DNA from: Neolewinella xylanilytica
Lineage (GTDB): Bacteria; Bacteroidota; Bacteroidia; Chitinophagales; Saprospiraceae
Length of the DNA stretch: 64,000 nucleotides
NCBI RefSeq assembly: GCF_002934605.1
Contig: NZ_PTJC01000005.1
Span: 992,001-1,056,000, forward strand
Direction of reading: 5' to 3'
Shown here: piece after piece, positions 1 to 8,984 of the stretch
How the letters are laid out: the number at the start of each line of letters is the position of its first letter
Numbering within the stretch: the first letter of the stretch is position 1
The notes under the pieces: generated by a model
What the model saw: the letters and a program-made list of their open reading frames with translations, nothing else
Databases searched by the model: none
Told to the model about the DNA's origin: nothing
Position numbers and translations under genes: made by a program

Positions 1-1
1 C

Positions 2-199
2 GGCATTCTCATTCCGATCACGATCAACAGCCTGACGGAGTTCGGCATCTTCGGGGAGTCGAATTACGGCATTCTGTTTTACCAGTTGGTGATCTTCTCG
101 GTGAGCTTCGGGGTACGGGAGTATTTGACTACGGAAGAACGGATGGGGCTGCGGCGGCGGAAGGATACGGAGCCGGGGCTGGCTGCGCCTTGCGGGTAG
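2..199 (+). CDS. C-terminal fragment of a membrane protein (possibly O-antigen ligase/polymerase family)
   Basis: The window opens inside a reading frame with no start; 65 codons remain before a TAG stop. The visible part has two hydrophobic stretches separated by a short polar loop (SLTEFGIFGESNYGILF) and ends in a basic, Arg-rich tail, as expected for the last membrane segments of a multi-pass inner-membrane protein. The loop resembles the C-terminal end of Wzy/WaaL-type O-antigen ligases, but this is recall and not a search, so the family name is tentative. The frame and its termination are clear. Confidence 0.5.
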   Translation, partial: GILIPITINSLTEFGIFGESNYGILFYQLVIFSVSFGVREYLTTEERMGLRRRKDTEPGLAAPCG

Positions 200-469
200 T
201 CGGTTGGCTCGGCTTCGCCTCACGGCCCGAATCTTCATACGGCTGGCCACGGATTTTGGGCGCAGATCGACACAAATTTTCCCGCATGCTCCGCTGACGG
301 CCCGGCCCTGGAAGGGACGCCTGTAGCATAGCGCGGTCACGCCCCGGCGTAGCCGGGGCGGGCCTCGCGGTAGCAAAATGTGAAAACCGGCATACTCCAC
401 GATGAATACCGCACGGCCGCCCCCCACCGGATGTGCGATATTTACTCCCAGTCAATCCTGCAAAACCCT
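200..469. other. Intergenic region with a perfect GC hairpin
   Basis: No convincing gene. At 340-360 there is a perfect 9-bp stem with a 3-nt loop (CGCCCCGGC-GTA-GCCGGGGCG). It is not followed by a T-run, so it is not a textbook intrinsic terminator, but it lies between a gene end and the next gene and could stop transcription or stabilise the upstream 3' end. The ORF extending from 380 into the GH28 gene lacks coding character before position 470. Confidence 0.4.
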
Positions 470-2167
470 ATGCCCATTTCTACCCTCCGCACCGCGGCCT
501 TATCGTTCGTCCTCAGTTGTATCGGTTTCGGCCCGGGCCTGGCCGCCCAGGACGTAACCATCGACGCCCTCTACGCCGATCTCCCCTTCGAAATGCCACG
601 GGTAGAGGAGCCCACCTTCCCCGACCGGGAAGTGCTGATCACCGAATTCGGCGCGGTCGGCGACGGCACCACCCTCAATACCCAGGCCATCGACGACGCC
701 ATCGCTACCGTGGCTCAGGCCGGCGGCGGCACCGTGCGCATCCCCCGGGGCATGTGGCTGACGGGGCCGATTAGCCTGCGCAGCAATATTCGTCTCCACA
801 CCGATGAAGGGGCGCTGGTCATCTTTAGTGAGGACAAAGACCTGTATCCCCTCGTGGCGACGAGCTTCGAAGGGCTCGAAACCTACCGCAATACGTCGCC
901 CATCAACGGTCGCGACCTGGAGAACATCGCCCTCACCGGCCGCGGCGTGTTTGATGGCTCCGGCGATGCCTGGCGCCCCGTCAAGAAGGATAAAATGCCC
1001 CCGCCCCAGTGGAAGAAGCTGGTCGAATCCGGCGGAGCCCTCCGCGACGACGGCAAGATCTGGTACCCCTCCGAGGAGTACAAGCGGGCCGATAGCAACG
1101 TCAATTTCAACGTGCCCAACCTCACCACCCGCGAGGAATTCGAGCGGGTGAAGGACTACCTTCGCCCGGTGATGGTGAGCCTGATCAGTTGCCAGAACGT
1201 GCTCCTCGACGGACCGACGTTCCAGAATTCCCCCGCCTGGAACATCCACCCGCTGCTATGCGAGAACGTGATCATCCGGAACCTCCAGGTCCGTAACCCC
1301 TGGTACTCGCAGAACGGTGACGGACTCGACCTGGAATCCTGCCAGAACGTGCTGATCTACCAAAATACCTTCGACGTGGGCGACGACGCCATCTGCTTCA
1401 AATCCGGCAAGGACGAGGACGGACGGAAGCGCGCCGTACCCACCGAAAACGTGATCGTATCCCACAACACCGTCTACCACGGTCACGGCGGCTTCGTGGT
1501 CGGCAGCGAGATGTCCGGCGGCGTCCGCAACGTAAAAGTGGCCCACTGCACCTTCATCGGCACCGACGTGGGCCTCCGTTTCAAAAGCACCCGCGGCCGG
1601 GGTGGGGTAGTGGAAAACATCTGGATCAGCGACATCGACATGGTGCGCATTCCCACCGAGGCCATTCGCTTCAACCTCTTTTACGGCGGGAATTCGCCCA
1701 TCCTGGAGGAAACCCAGTCGGCCGAAACCGAAGCGCGCGACGAGACGCTCATGCCCGTGACCGAAGAAACCCCCTCTTTCCGCAACATCCATATGCGCGA
1801 TATCCGCGTCACCCAGTCGGAAACCGCCGCCCAGTTCCAGGGGCTGCCCGAGATGAACCTCCAGAACGTCACCCTCGAGGACGCTTCCTTCGACACCCGC
1901 CGGGGCATCACGGTCATCGACGGCGACGGCATGACCTTCCGCAACATCCACCTCCACCAGGCCGAAGGGCCCGCCTTTACCTTTTACAATTCCAAAAACG
2001 CCGAGGTGGAAGAAGTGCAATTCGCCCAGGAGGCGGAAGATTGGATCCGCGTGCTGGGGCCCCTGTCCCAGGATATCCGGCTCAAGACAAAGGGCGATCC
2101 CTCCAGGGAGAAGGTAAACTTCGGACAGGGCGCCGGAGCGGATGCGCTTCGCTGGGAATCAAAGTAG
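470..2167 (+). CDS. Secreted glycoside hydrolase family 28 (polygalacturonase-like)
   Basis: A 565-aa exported enzyme expected to hydrolyse alpha-galacturonosidic links in pectin-type polysaccharides. The start at 470 is preferred over the in-frame ATG at 380 because it gives a clean Sec signal peptide ending near LAAQ. The mature protein begins with the usual GH28 'FGAVGDGTTLNTQAIDDAI' segment and continues as a right-handed beta-helix. All four family motifs are present in order: NGDGLD (about residue 282), GDDA (about 304), GHGG (about 338) and the substrate-binding RFK (about 370), so catalysis should be intact. The neighbours are not obviously in its operon; the next gene is a TonB receptor with its own promoter. 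Rhamnogalacturonan or other uronate-containing substrates are possible alternatives. Confidence 0.9.
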   Translation: MPISTLRTAALSFVLSCIGFGPGLAAQDVTIDALYADLPFEMPRVEEPTFPDREVLITEFGAVGDGTTLNTQAIDDAIATVAQAGGGTVRIPRGMWLTGPISLRSNIRLHTDEGALVIFSEDKDLYPLVATSFEGLETYRNTSPINGRDLENIALTGRGVFDGSGDAWRPVKKDKMPPPQWKKLVESGGALRDDGKIWYPSEEYKRADSNVNFNVPNLTTREEFERVKDYLRPVMVSLISCQNVLLDGPTFQNSPAWNIHPLLCENVIIRNLQVRNPWYSQNGDGLDLESCQNVLIYQNTFDVGDDAICFKSGKDEDGRKRAVPTENVIVSHNTVYHGHGGFVVGSEMSGGVRNVKVAHCTFIGTDVGLRFKSTRGRGGVVENIWISDIDMVRIPTEAIRFNLFYGGNSPILEETQSAETEARDETLMPVTEETPSFRNIHMRDIRVTQSETAAQFQGLPEMNLQNVTLEDASFDTRRGITVIDGDGMTFRNIHLHQAEGPAFTFYNSKNAEVEEVQFAQEAEDWIRVLGPLSQDIRLKTKGDPSREKVNFGQGAGADALRWESK

Positions 2168-2380
2168 CGCTTCCCTCTTTTTGCGCCGGAGCGCGGGTGC
2201 CGGGCCGTTCCGTGCCGGAGCATTTTTTCCTCCCAAAAGCCTAGCTCAAACCGCTGGACATTAGAGCGGATCCGGCTCCCTTCCCCTACTCCGCGGTAGT
2301 TGGGGGAGGGGGGCAGCTGCTTAGCTTATGGGGCAAAAGACGTAGGAGCGGAAATATGCAGCGGTGCAAGCCAAGCCGTA

Positions 2381-2443
2381 CCACCGACCACCGACCACCG
2401 ACCACCGACAACCGACAACCGACAACCGACAACCGACCACCGA
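2381..2443 (+). repeat. Tandem repeat, nine 7-bp units C(C/A)ACCGA
   Basis: Four CCACCGA units are followed by four CAACCGA units, one CCACCGA and a partial CAACC. The array ends about 60 bp upstream of the -33 element of the TonB-receptor promoter. The two unit types occur in blocks, which suggests expansion by slippage. Confidence 0.85.
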
Positions 2444-2505
2444 CAACCAAAAACAACTAATTACACCAGCCCAAAAAACTTTATTTGTAATAAGTCTAAA
2501 TAAAA

Positions 2506-2537
2506 TTTGTCAGCTTGGAGGGGTGCTTCTACCTTTG
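2506..2537 (+). promoter_or_regulatory. Bacteroidota-type promoter (-33 TTTG, -7 TACCTTTG) for the TonB receptor
   Basis: TTTG at 2506-2509 and TACCTTTG at 2530-2537 are separated by 20 bp. This matches the Bacteroidota primary-sigma consensus (TTTG, about 19-21 bp, TAnnTTTG). Transcription would start a few bases downstream, about 30 nt before the ATG at 2574. Confidence 0.6.
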
Positions 2538-2573
2538 CGGGGCCTTCGCTACCGAACTCACTAGTGAACCCCG

Positions 2574-5009
2574 ATGCCGTTTACACTCCCCTCCTTCGTG
2601 ATCGCTTTACTGCTGCTGCAGGTACCGCTCTTCGGGCAGTCGGAAACCACGGGCCGCTTATCCGGCGGCGTATTCGATGCGGACAACGAGCCCCTCACCG
2701 GGGTGGTCGTGTCGCTGAATCCCGGAAATCACCAAACCCTGACGGATCTGTCCGGCACCTTCTCCTTTCCCGAACTGACCCCGGGCAGCTACGTGGTGCA
2801 GGCATACCTACTGGGCCACAAGCCACTGCGTAAGGCGGTAGCGGTAGCGGCCGGGGCGCAGGATCTCCGCCTGGTCCTCGAAGCCGACGCCATGCTGCTC
2901 GAAGAAATAAGCGTCGTCGGGCAATCCGTAACGACCGCCCTGGAAACCGAGGGATTCGCCATGCGCGCCCTGGAGCTGGAGGAAGAAGAAAACTCATCGG
3001 TGCAGGTGACGGACCTGCTGGATCGCACCTCCGGGATCCGGATCCAGCAGAACGGAGGCATGGGTTCCCGCATCAACTACAACATCAACGGCCTGTCCGG
3101 CAACGCCATCCGCATCTTTATCGACGGCATCCCCATGGAGTCGTACGGGCCGTCCTTCTCCCTGCAGAGCCTGCCCGCGAGCATGATCGAGCGGATCGAG
3201 GTGTACAAGGGGGTGGTGCCCGTGGAGCTGGCCGGTGACGCCCTGGGAGGAGCCATCAACGTGGTGCTGAAGAAGACGCTCGAACGCAATGCGCTGCGGG
3301 CCTCCTATTCGTACGGCTCGTTCAATACCCACCAAAGCGCCGTTTCCGGTAACTTTTACGATCCGAAATCGGGCTTCACCGTCAACGGCTCGGCCTTCTA
3401 CAACGCATCCGACAACGACTATGAGGTCTGGGGTAACCAGGTGTACACCACCGACCCGACCACCGGCGACATCACCTACGTCCGCGCCCGGCGATTCCAC
3501 GACCGCTACCGCTCCGGCGGCTTTAACGCCAGGGCCGGTATTACCAACCGGAGCTGGGCCGACGAGCTGCTCGTCGGCGGGGTATACTCCTCCCTCGACC
3601 AGCAGATCCAGCACGGCGCCACGATGGAGTCGGTGTACGGCAGCCGCAAAGCGTACCAGCAGACCCAACTCGTCAATTTGTCTTATAAGGACAATAGCTT
3701 CCTTTCCGACAAGCTCAGCCTCTCCGCCTTCTCCTCCTATTCCAACCTGGATCGCCGCATCGTGGATACCGCCGCCTACATCTACGACTGGGACGGACAA
3801 CGCAAGGAAAAACTCGATGCCAACGACAATGTCATCGGCTACTACGAGTACATTTCCGGGGCCGAAGCCGGTACCCCTACGCTGCAGACCAGCAACGAGC
3901 GTGTCTACGTGGGCCGGGCTACGGCGGGCTACCGGATCAGCGAGCGGCACGACCTGACGGCCAACGTCCTGCACACCTACTTCACCCGCGACTCCGAGGA
4001 TCCCCTCCGCCACGTCGATATCCGGGACCTGGAGGACACCCGTTTCTCCAGCCGCTCCATCGTCGGACTGGGCTACGCCTACCGGAGCACCGACAACCGC
4101 CTAAAGCTCTCCGCCTTCTACAAATATTTCAACCAGGGCGTGCGTATCGTGGAATACCGCAAGGAAAGCGCCACGGCGGAAGTAGAGCTGAACCGGGTCA
4201 ACCGCAGCGTGCGCGCCGACGGGTTCGGGGTCACCGCCGCCTACGAAGTGTTCCCCAACGTGCTGGTGCAAACCTCGGCCGAGCGCTCGTTCCGGCTCCC
4301 CGTGCCCCAGGAGCTCTTCGGCAACCTGGCCGAGAACCTGGAACCCAATTACGGCCTCCAACCCGAACGGAGCAAGAACCTCAACCTCGGCGTCACCCTG
4401 GGTACCTACCGCTTCGGCAATCACGAAACGCGGTTCCAGGTCAACGCCTTCATCCGCGATACGGAGGATAAAATCAAGCGGAACGTTCGGGAAGACGACA
4501 CCGACGAAACCACGGAATTCATCAACGACGACAGCTACATCAGCAAGGGATTCGACGCCGACCTCTTCTATTCCTTCGCCGGCAAGCTCGATATTACCTC
4601 TAGCGTATCCGTCTTCAATTCCCTGTTCAACACCCCCTTCGACGAGGACGGGCTGGCCTACGACTGGTACCGCGACCGCGAACGCAACGCCCCCTTCTTC
4701 ACCGCCAACGGGAACGTGCGGTACCGGAAGCAAGACCTGATTCAGAAAGGCTCCCGGGCCTCGGTCAGCGCCAACGTGGGCTATGTCCACTGGTTTTACC
4801 GCGACTGGGAATCCTTGGGTGGCCGGGGTAAAGACATCATCCCCACCCAGCTGGTCTGCGACGTCGGTCTGCTCTACACCTTCCCGGGCGAGCGCATCAC
4901 CCTGGCCCTCGACGGCCGAAATATTTTCGACCGCCAGGTTTTCGACAACTACGCGCTACAGAAGCCGGGGCGGGCTTTCTACGCGAAAATCAACTTCACC
5001 ATTCTCTGA
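2574..5009 (+). CDS. TonB-dependent outer-membrane receptor (probable ferric-siderophore type)
   Basis: An 811-aa outer-membrane receptor. Signal peptide of about 22 residues ending at LFGQ; a carboxypeptidase-regulatory-like beta-sandwich at about 28-105 (typical of Bacteroidota receptors); a TonB plug at about 120-240 with the segment 'RIFIDGIPMESYG' and 'GDALGGAINVVLKK'; then a beta-barrel ending in aromatic-rich 'FYAKINFTIL'. It lacks the SusC-type STN domain and length, so it is a classical TBDT rather than a SusC. The next gene is a DUF4374 lipoprotein, a pairing commonly seen in Bacteroidota iron/siderophore loci, so a ferric chelate is the likely ligand (inference). A strong canonical promoter sits just upstream; no Fur box was recognised. 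Confidence 0.9.
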   Translation: MPFTLPSFVIALLLLQVPLFGQSETTGRLSGGVFDADNEPLTGVVVSLNPGNHQTLTDLSGTFSFPELTPGSYVVQAYLLGHKPLRKAVAVAAGAQDLRLVLEADAMLLEEISVVGQSVTTALETEGFAMRALELEEEENSSVQVTDLLDRTSGIRIQQNGGMGSRINYNINGLSGNAIRIFIDGIPMESYGPSFSLQSLPASMIERIEVYKGVVPVELAGDALGGAINVVLKKTLERNALRASYSYGSFNTHQSAVSGNFYDPKSGFTVNGSAFYNASDNDYEVWGNQVYTTDPTTGDITYVRARRFHDRYRSGGFNARAGITNRSWADELLVGGVYSSLDQQIQHGATMESVYGSRKAYQQTQLVNLSYKDNSFLSDKLSLSAFSSYSNLDRRIVDTAAYIYDWDGQRKEKLDANDNVIGYYEYISGAEAGTPTLQTSNERVYVGRATAGYRISERHDLTANVLHTYFTRDSEDPLRHVDIRDLEDTRFSSRSIVGLGYAYRSTDNRLKLSAFYKYFNQGVRIVEYRKESATAEVELNRVNRSVRADGFGVTAAYEVFPNVLVQTSAERSFRLPVPQELFGNLAENLEPNYGLQPERSKNLNLGVTLGTYRFGNHETRFQVNAFIRDTEDKIKRNVREDDTDETTEFINDDSYISKGFDADLFYSFAGKLDITSSVSVFNSLFNTPFDEDGLAYDWYRDRERNAPFFTANGNVRYRKQDLIQKGSRASVSANVGYVHWFYRDWESLGGRGKDIIPTQLVCDVGLLYTFPGERITLALDGRNIFDRQVFDNYALQKPGRAFYAKINFTIL

Positions 5010-5087
5010 TTCCCGGGGTGATTTGGTCGACTCGGCACCCGCCGGCCAGCCATTCCCATCCCTTTACTAACCCGAAAATCCACTTTC

Positions 5088-6461
5088 ATGACTACCGCAT
5101 TTAATCGATTCGCTACCCGGCTGCTGGTATTCGGCCTGATCGGCGTGCTGCCGCTGACCTCCTGCGAGGAAGACGAAACCCCGACGCCGACCACCGGGGA
5201 AGAGGAAACCCCCGGGTCGGAAGACCGCGAATACTTTACACTGGCCCTTTCCGCCAGTCCCACCGGCGAAACCAAAGTCTACACCCAGGCCCTGACCGAC
5301 GTCAGCGAGGGAACGGTGAGCTACGACGGCGTCGGCTACGAGATCCCCTCGACCCGTACGGCCCGGATCTTTTCATCGGCCGACGGCTCGACGCTCTACA
5401 ACCTCGATTACGGCGGGGGGCGGATCTACAAGTTCGACGTGAACGGCGGCGAAGACTACGCCCTCGAGTACGAGAAGAACGTTGAGTTCGTCATGGGCAC
5501 CGCCTACCCGCGCTGGTCCAAAGCGAACGAGGCAACCGCCTCCGTCCACTACGCCGAAGGCAGCGAAGCGGCCCGCGTCTACGAATACACGGACAGTACC
5601 GAGCAGGCCGACGGTACCTACGTCTACACCGATTCCACCTTCGTCCGCTCCGACGTGACGGTGCGGGTGATGACCGTCGGGCTCGACGCCCTCACCTTCG
5701 GCGCCGTCGAGGAGTTCGTCATCCCGGTCACCCCCACCGACCTGGAATCCTACAACTATGTCGGTCGCGTGGATGCCCCGGTGATCGCCGGCGACAAGAT
5801 CTTCTACGGCATGGCGAAGAGCGCCTACAACCCCGTCGAGCCCTGCACCGGCCGGGGGTGCCCCGCCGCCGTGTATACCAATACGGAGACGCTCGTACTG
5901 GATTACCCCGGCCTGACCAATCCCCGCATCATCGCTACCGAGATGGCCGCCGGCGCCACCAACGGCTACCGGACGCCCGTTGCCCACCTCGACGAGGAAG
6001 GCGACGTATACCAGATCATTTCCGTTCCCGACAACACCTACGACACCTACATCCTGCGCATCCGCGACGGGGAATACGACGAATCCTTCGACTTCAACCT
6101 GTCTGACCTCCTCGGCGAAAATACCCGCGCCTACGGCTGGTTTTACACCGGCAACGGCATCGGCTACGTTCCTTACCTGCGCACGGACGAGACGGACTCC
6201 AACGACGACTCCAACTGGTCGGTAGCCCGCGTGGATCTCTACCAGGGTACCGCCGTGAAGATGAACCTCCCCGAAAACCTCTGGCTGCGGCAGTACCAGA
6301 ACGCAGCGGTCCGGGACAATAACTTCTACATGGCCATCACCCCCACCGGTGAAGACGGTAACGTCTACATTTTCGATACCACCTCCGACAGCCCCGACGG
6401 CTTCACCCTCGGCGCTACGCTGAAGAACCTGGCCGAGGGGACATATATCGGTATTTATTAG
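5088..6461 (+). CDS. DUF4374-family surface lipoprotein
   Basis: A 457-aa lipoprotein: hydrophobic N-terminus, lipobox LTSC with Cys at about residue 26, then an acidic Glu/Thr/Pro-rich linker and a long beta-rich domain with beta-propeller-like repetition. The overall form matches the DUF4374 family, which in Bacteroidota is usually encoded next to siderophore-type TonB receptors and probably handles the ligand at the cell surface. It follows the receptor by 78 bp on the same strand, so the two are probably co-transcribed. A Cys pair in 'CTGRGCP' may form a disulfide. The family name comes from recognition of overall form and context, not from a search. Confidence 0.75.
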   Translation: MTTAFNRFATRLLVFGLIGVLPLTSCEEDETPTPTTGEEETPGSEDREYFTLALSASPTGETKVYTQALTDVSEGTVSYDGVGYEIPSTRTARIFSSADGSTLYNLDYGGGRIYKFDVNGGEDYALEYEKNVEFVMGTAYPRWSKANEATASVHYAEGSEAARVYEYTDSTEQADGTYVYTDSTFVRSDVTVRVMTVGLDALTFGAVEEFVIPVTPTDLESYNYVGRVDAPVIAGDKIFYGMAKSAYNPVEPCTGRGCPAAVYTNTETLVLDYPGLTNPRIIATEMAAGATNGYRTPVAHLDEEGDVYQIISVPDNTYDTYILRIRDGEYDESFDFNLSDLLGENTRAYGWFYTGNGIGYVPYLRTDETDSNDDSNWSVARVDLYQGTAVKMNLPENLWLRQYQNAAVRDNNFYMAITPTGEDGNVYIFDTTSDSPDGFTLGATLKNLAEGTYIGIY

Positions 6462-6578
6462 CAAGCTCGCAGGCTTCCGGGCCTGACCGGGTTATCAAAG
6501 GCCGAGTCATTCCCGGGTCGCGCTGCACGTCCAATGCAGCCGCCCCGGTGGTGCTCGGCCTTTACCTTTCCATGCCCG

Positions 6579-6980
6579 TCACCCTTCACCCACACACTGC
6601 CGGCAGTGGCAATGATTCCGGACGTGGGCGAATACCAGTGTAATCGAACCCGCGTACATCAGCCATTTGGCGTAGGCCAGCTCGTACGGTTCCAGGAGGA
6701 GGCCTACGGCGAAGGTGATCCACGCCGCCCACAGGAGATACCGCAGGGAGGGATGTTTCGTATGGCGGGCGGAATACCACACCGCTAGTAAGCTTAGGAC
6801 GAGAAAGATATAATCGAGGGAGGCCCACCACCCGCTACCGTGGGCGTGCGCTCCCAGCCTGCCCTCCAGCATCGGTCGGGCGGCGAAGAAGAGGGGCGTC
6901 AGGGTGCAATGAATGGCGCAAAGCCCGCTGACCGCGGCACCCAGCAGATCGGAGCGGTTCAGGTTTTTGGCTACGCTCAT
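6579..6980 (-). CDS. MerC-domain small membrane protein
   Basis: A 133-aa integral membrane protein with about four hydrophobic segments. It has the MerC hallmark CAIHC in the first segment ('GLCAIHCTLTPLFF') and a His/Cys-rich C-terminus (HCHCRQC), suited to metal binding. The longer ORF (start 7115) runs into the upstream gene and is rejected. The chosen ATG overlaps the stop of the CobW-type GTPase by 4 bp, indicating translational coupling. MerC-like proteins paired with zinc GTPases are common in Bacteroidota zinc-homeostasis loci, so a zinc role is more likely than mercury here (inference). No MerA, MerT or MerR is nearby. Confidence 0.8.
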   Translation of the reverse strand: MSVAKNLNRSDLLGAAVSGLCAIHCTLTPLFFAARPMLEGRLGAHAHGSGWWASLDYIFLVLSLLAVWYSARHTKHPSLRYLLWAAWITFAVGLLLEPYELAYAKWLMYAGSITLVFAHVRNHCHCRQCVGEG

Positions 6981-7999
6981 CGCTGCCCGTGCTTTCGTGC
7001 GCCGGTGGACGGGATCGGCACCAGGCATTTGTCCAGCAGCCGTTGCAGTCCCGCCCGTTGCAGCCGCTTGCCGATGAATACCACTACGCTGCGCCGTTCC
7101 TCCCCGGCGGTCCATTCCCTTTGTTGCTGGAAGGACAGGCGCTTCCCCACGGACTGTACCAAGTGTTGCCGGTCGTCGCCCCCGAGCCAGACCAATCCCT
7201 TCATCCGGTACAGGCCGGTCGCCTGGAAGGTGAGGTACACGAACAACTGGTGGTACAGCACCTCCATTTGGAAGGGACGGTCGAAAACGAAGGTTTGGGA
7301 GTTGATCCCCTCCGTATGGTCGTGGGGATGGTGGGCGGCGGGGCGCAGGACAGGAAACCCACCCTCCCCGTCGCCGAATGCCTGTCCGCTAAGGAGGTCG
7401 TCCGTCTGGCGGCGGCCCACTCCGGGGCCGACCGGGGGGAAGGCTTGCTGGTGGCCGCTGCGTACCTGCGCGAGGGGATTCATCGAGCGCAATGTTTCTT
7501 CCAGTTTCTTCACGTAGGAGCCGGTTACCAGGTCGGTCTTATTGATGAGCAGGATATCGCTGAAGGTGATCTGGCTGACGGCCTCTTCCGTTTCCCGTAG
7601 TTGGTCCTCGATGTGTTCGGCGTCGACCAGGCAGATGATGGCCGTAAGCGGAAAGTGTTTTTTGATCAGCGGGTGGGTGATGAACGGCTGCGCCAGACCG
7701 GCCGGATCGGCTACCCCCGTGGCCTCGATGATGATCTCGTCGAACTGGCTGCGCCGCTCGTGCAGCTCGTTGAGGATGTCGTACAGATTATCGTGGAGCG
7801 TGCAGCAAAGGCAGCCGTTGTTGAACTCGACGATCGTATCGGCGGGCGTCAGTACGAGTTCGTTGTCGATACCCCGTTCGCCGAGCTCGTTCTCGATGAT
7901 GGCGTACCGCACTTCCGGACGCTCGCGGAGCAGGTGGTTCAGGAAGGTGGTTTTTCCCGCTCCCAAAAATCCCGTAAGAATGGTGACTGGCTTTTGCAC
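6977..7999 (-). CDS. CobW/ZNG1-family GTPase (zinc metallochaperone-like)
   Basis: A 340-aa G3E-family GTPase. Walker A GFLGAGKTT lies at residues 10-18, the diagnostic CxCC metal site is in 'NNGCLCCTL' (about residues 60-67), the switch/Walker B region is 'IIIEATGVADP', and the base-recognition motif NKTD is present. A His-rich insert (HHPHDH) and a CobW C-terminal domain follow. Such proteins transfer or traffic zinc under limitation. The gene is first in a two-gene unit with the MerC-like gene. A 7-1-7 inverted repeat overlapping a -7 promoter element lies about 170 bp upstream and suggests Zur control, which supports zinc over cobalamin function. No cobalamin genes are nearby. Confidence 0.88.
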   Translation of the reverse strand: MQKPVTILTGFLGAGKTTFLNHLLRERPEVRYAIIENELGERGIDNELVLTPADTIVEFNNGCLCCTLHDNLYDILNELHERRSQFDEIIIEATGVADPAGLAQPFITHPLIKKHFPLTAIICLVDAEHIEDQLRETEEAVSQITFSDILLINKTDLVTGSYVKKLEETLRSMNPLAQVRSGHQQAFPPVGPGVGRRQTDDLLSGQAFGDGEGGFPVLRPAAHHPHDHTEGINSQTFVFDRPFQMEVLYHQLFVYLTFQATGLYRMKGLVWLGGDDRQHLVQSVGKRLSFQQQREWTAGEERRSVVVFIGKRLQRAGLQRLLDKCLVPIPSTGARKHGQR

Positions 8000-8166
8000 G
8001 ACAATGCTCGTTTAGTACGCAGCGGTGTGCGTACGGGGTCTGGTGAATCAACGGTTTACCCCGTCGCGCGGCCGGGGACGCTTACGGGAAACGCCGTCTT
8101 GCTACCTCGCATCTCGTACAAGGTTTGCCTGCATTGCGTATTCCCATCGTAAACTGATTTGCTTAA

Positions 8167-8187
8167 TGCAACAGTGTCGCAAAAGTA
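8167..8187 (-). promoter_or_regulatory. Predicted Zur-like operator overlapping the -7 element of the GTPase/merC operon
   Basis: TGCAACA-G-TGTCGCA (8167-8181) is a 7-1-7 inverted repeat with a single mismatch, the geometry of Fur/Zur family operators. The plus-strand CAAAAGTA (8180-8187) reads TACTTTTG on the minus strand, a perfect TAnnTTTG -7 element, so a bound repressor would block initiation. No matching TTTG -33 was found about 20 bp further upstream. The 5' leader would be about 170 nt. Confidence 0.5.
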
Positions 8188-8297
8188 GTGATTTAATTCG
8201 TCTTGCACCCGCGCCCCGGCGCCCCTTTATTTACTTAACCTAAGCTTAAAGCTCGCTCCACATTCCGTTTGCATGCGGCGGGTTCCTTTGCGGGGTA

Positions 8298-8885
8298 ATG
8301 AATTCCCTGTCCGACCGCTACGGTAACCGCTCCGACGAAGAACTCGCGGCCCTCCTGCACCGGGGCCAGCAGGCCGCCTTCGGGGAGATTTTCCGGCGGT
8401 ACTGGAAACGCTTGTACGCCTACGCCTACCGCATTCACGACCGGGAAGCCGTGTGCGAGGACATCGTACAGGAAGTCTTTACCGACCTGTGGGAACGGCG
8501 CCATAGGGAACCGATCGCCAACCTGGAGGGCTACCTGTTTCGGGCCACCAAGTACAGCATCGCCAGTCACCTGCGCGGCGTCCGCTTCTCCCCGGCCCAG
8601 CAGGAGGCGCTGCAGGAGCTCGAAATGGACGGTACCGTGGAAGATAAACTGGCGGCCGAAGACCTCGACCGCTGCCTGCAGCACGGCATTACGGAGCTGC
8701 CCCCCCGCTGCCGCCGGGTTTTCCAGCTCAGTCGTTTCGGCCACTACTCCAATACGGAGATCGCCTCCACCCTAAATATTTCCATCCGCACCGTCGAGAA
8801 GCACATTAGCGACGCCATCAAGCAGTTGCGCAGTAGGGTGGAAGTGCATCATCTGCTGGTGTTGGTTATCTCCACGTTAGCTTAA
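8298..8885 (+). CDS. ECF sigma factor, FecI-like
   Basis: A 195-aa sigma-70 family protein with region 2 at about 20-85 ('AVCEDIVQEVFTDLWERR') and region 4 at about 135-185 ('YSNTEIASTLNISIRTVEKH', a helix-turn-helix). There is no region 3, as in ECF factors. Its length and the following FecR gene match the Bacteroidota FecI-type class controlled by an anti-sigma at the inner membrane. It should direct transcription of the downstream SusC/SusD genes when the outer-membrane receptor signals. A near-consensus -7 (TTCCTTTG, 8283-8290) lies directly before the ATG, but no clear -33 accompanies it. Confidence 0.92.
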   Translation: MNSLSDRYGNRSDEELAALLHRGQQAAFGEIFRRYWKRLYAYAYRIHDREAVCEDIVQEVFTDLWERRHREPIANLEGYLFRATKYSIASHLRGVRFSPAQQEALQELEMDGTVEDKLAAEDLDRCLQHGITELPPRCRRVFQLSRFGHYSNTEIASTLNISIRTVEKHISDAIKQLRSRVEVHHLLVLVISTLA

Positions 8886-8984
8886 CGTAAGCAAATTGCC
8901 GCCCATTTAAAGGAATGGTTAATTGCGTTTCGGGCACTACGTGTACCGCCGCCCGGGGGAGACTTACCGGTAAACCGGCTCACT

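Larger units (their letters stand above)
2168..2573. other. Intergenic region with dispersed repeat and 7-bp tandem repeat
   Basis: No gene supported. It contains a copy of the short GC-rich dispersed repeat (GCGCCGGAGCGCGGGTGC, 2183-2200), a 9-unit 7-bp tandem repeat (2381-2443) and the promoter listed separately. Small plus-strand ORFs here are by-products of the tandem repeat. Confidence 0.5.

Noticed and set aside
340..360. Rho-independent terminator
   Set aside because: Strong stem but no following T-run, so reported only as a hairpin.
6579..7999. Mercury-resistance operon
   Set aside because: Only a MerC-like gene is present, with no merA/merT/merR; pairing with a CobW GTPase and a Zur-like box points to zinc.
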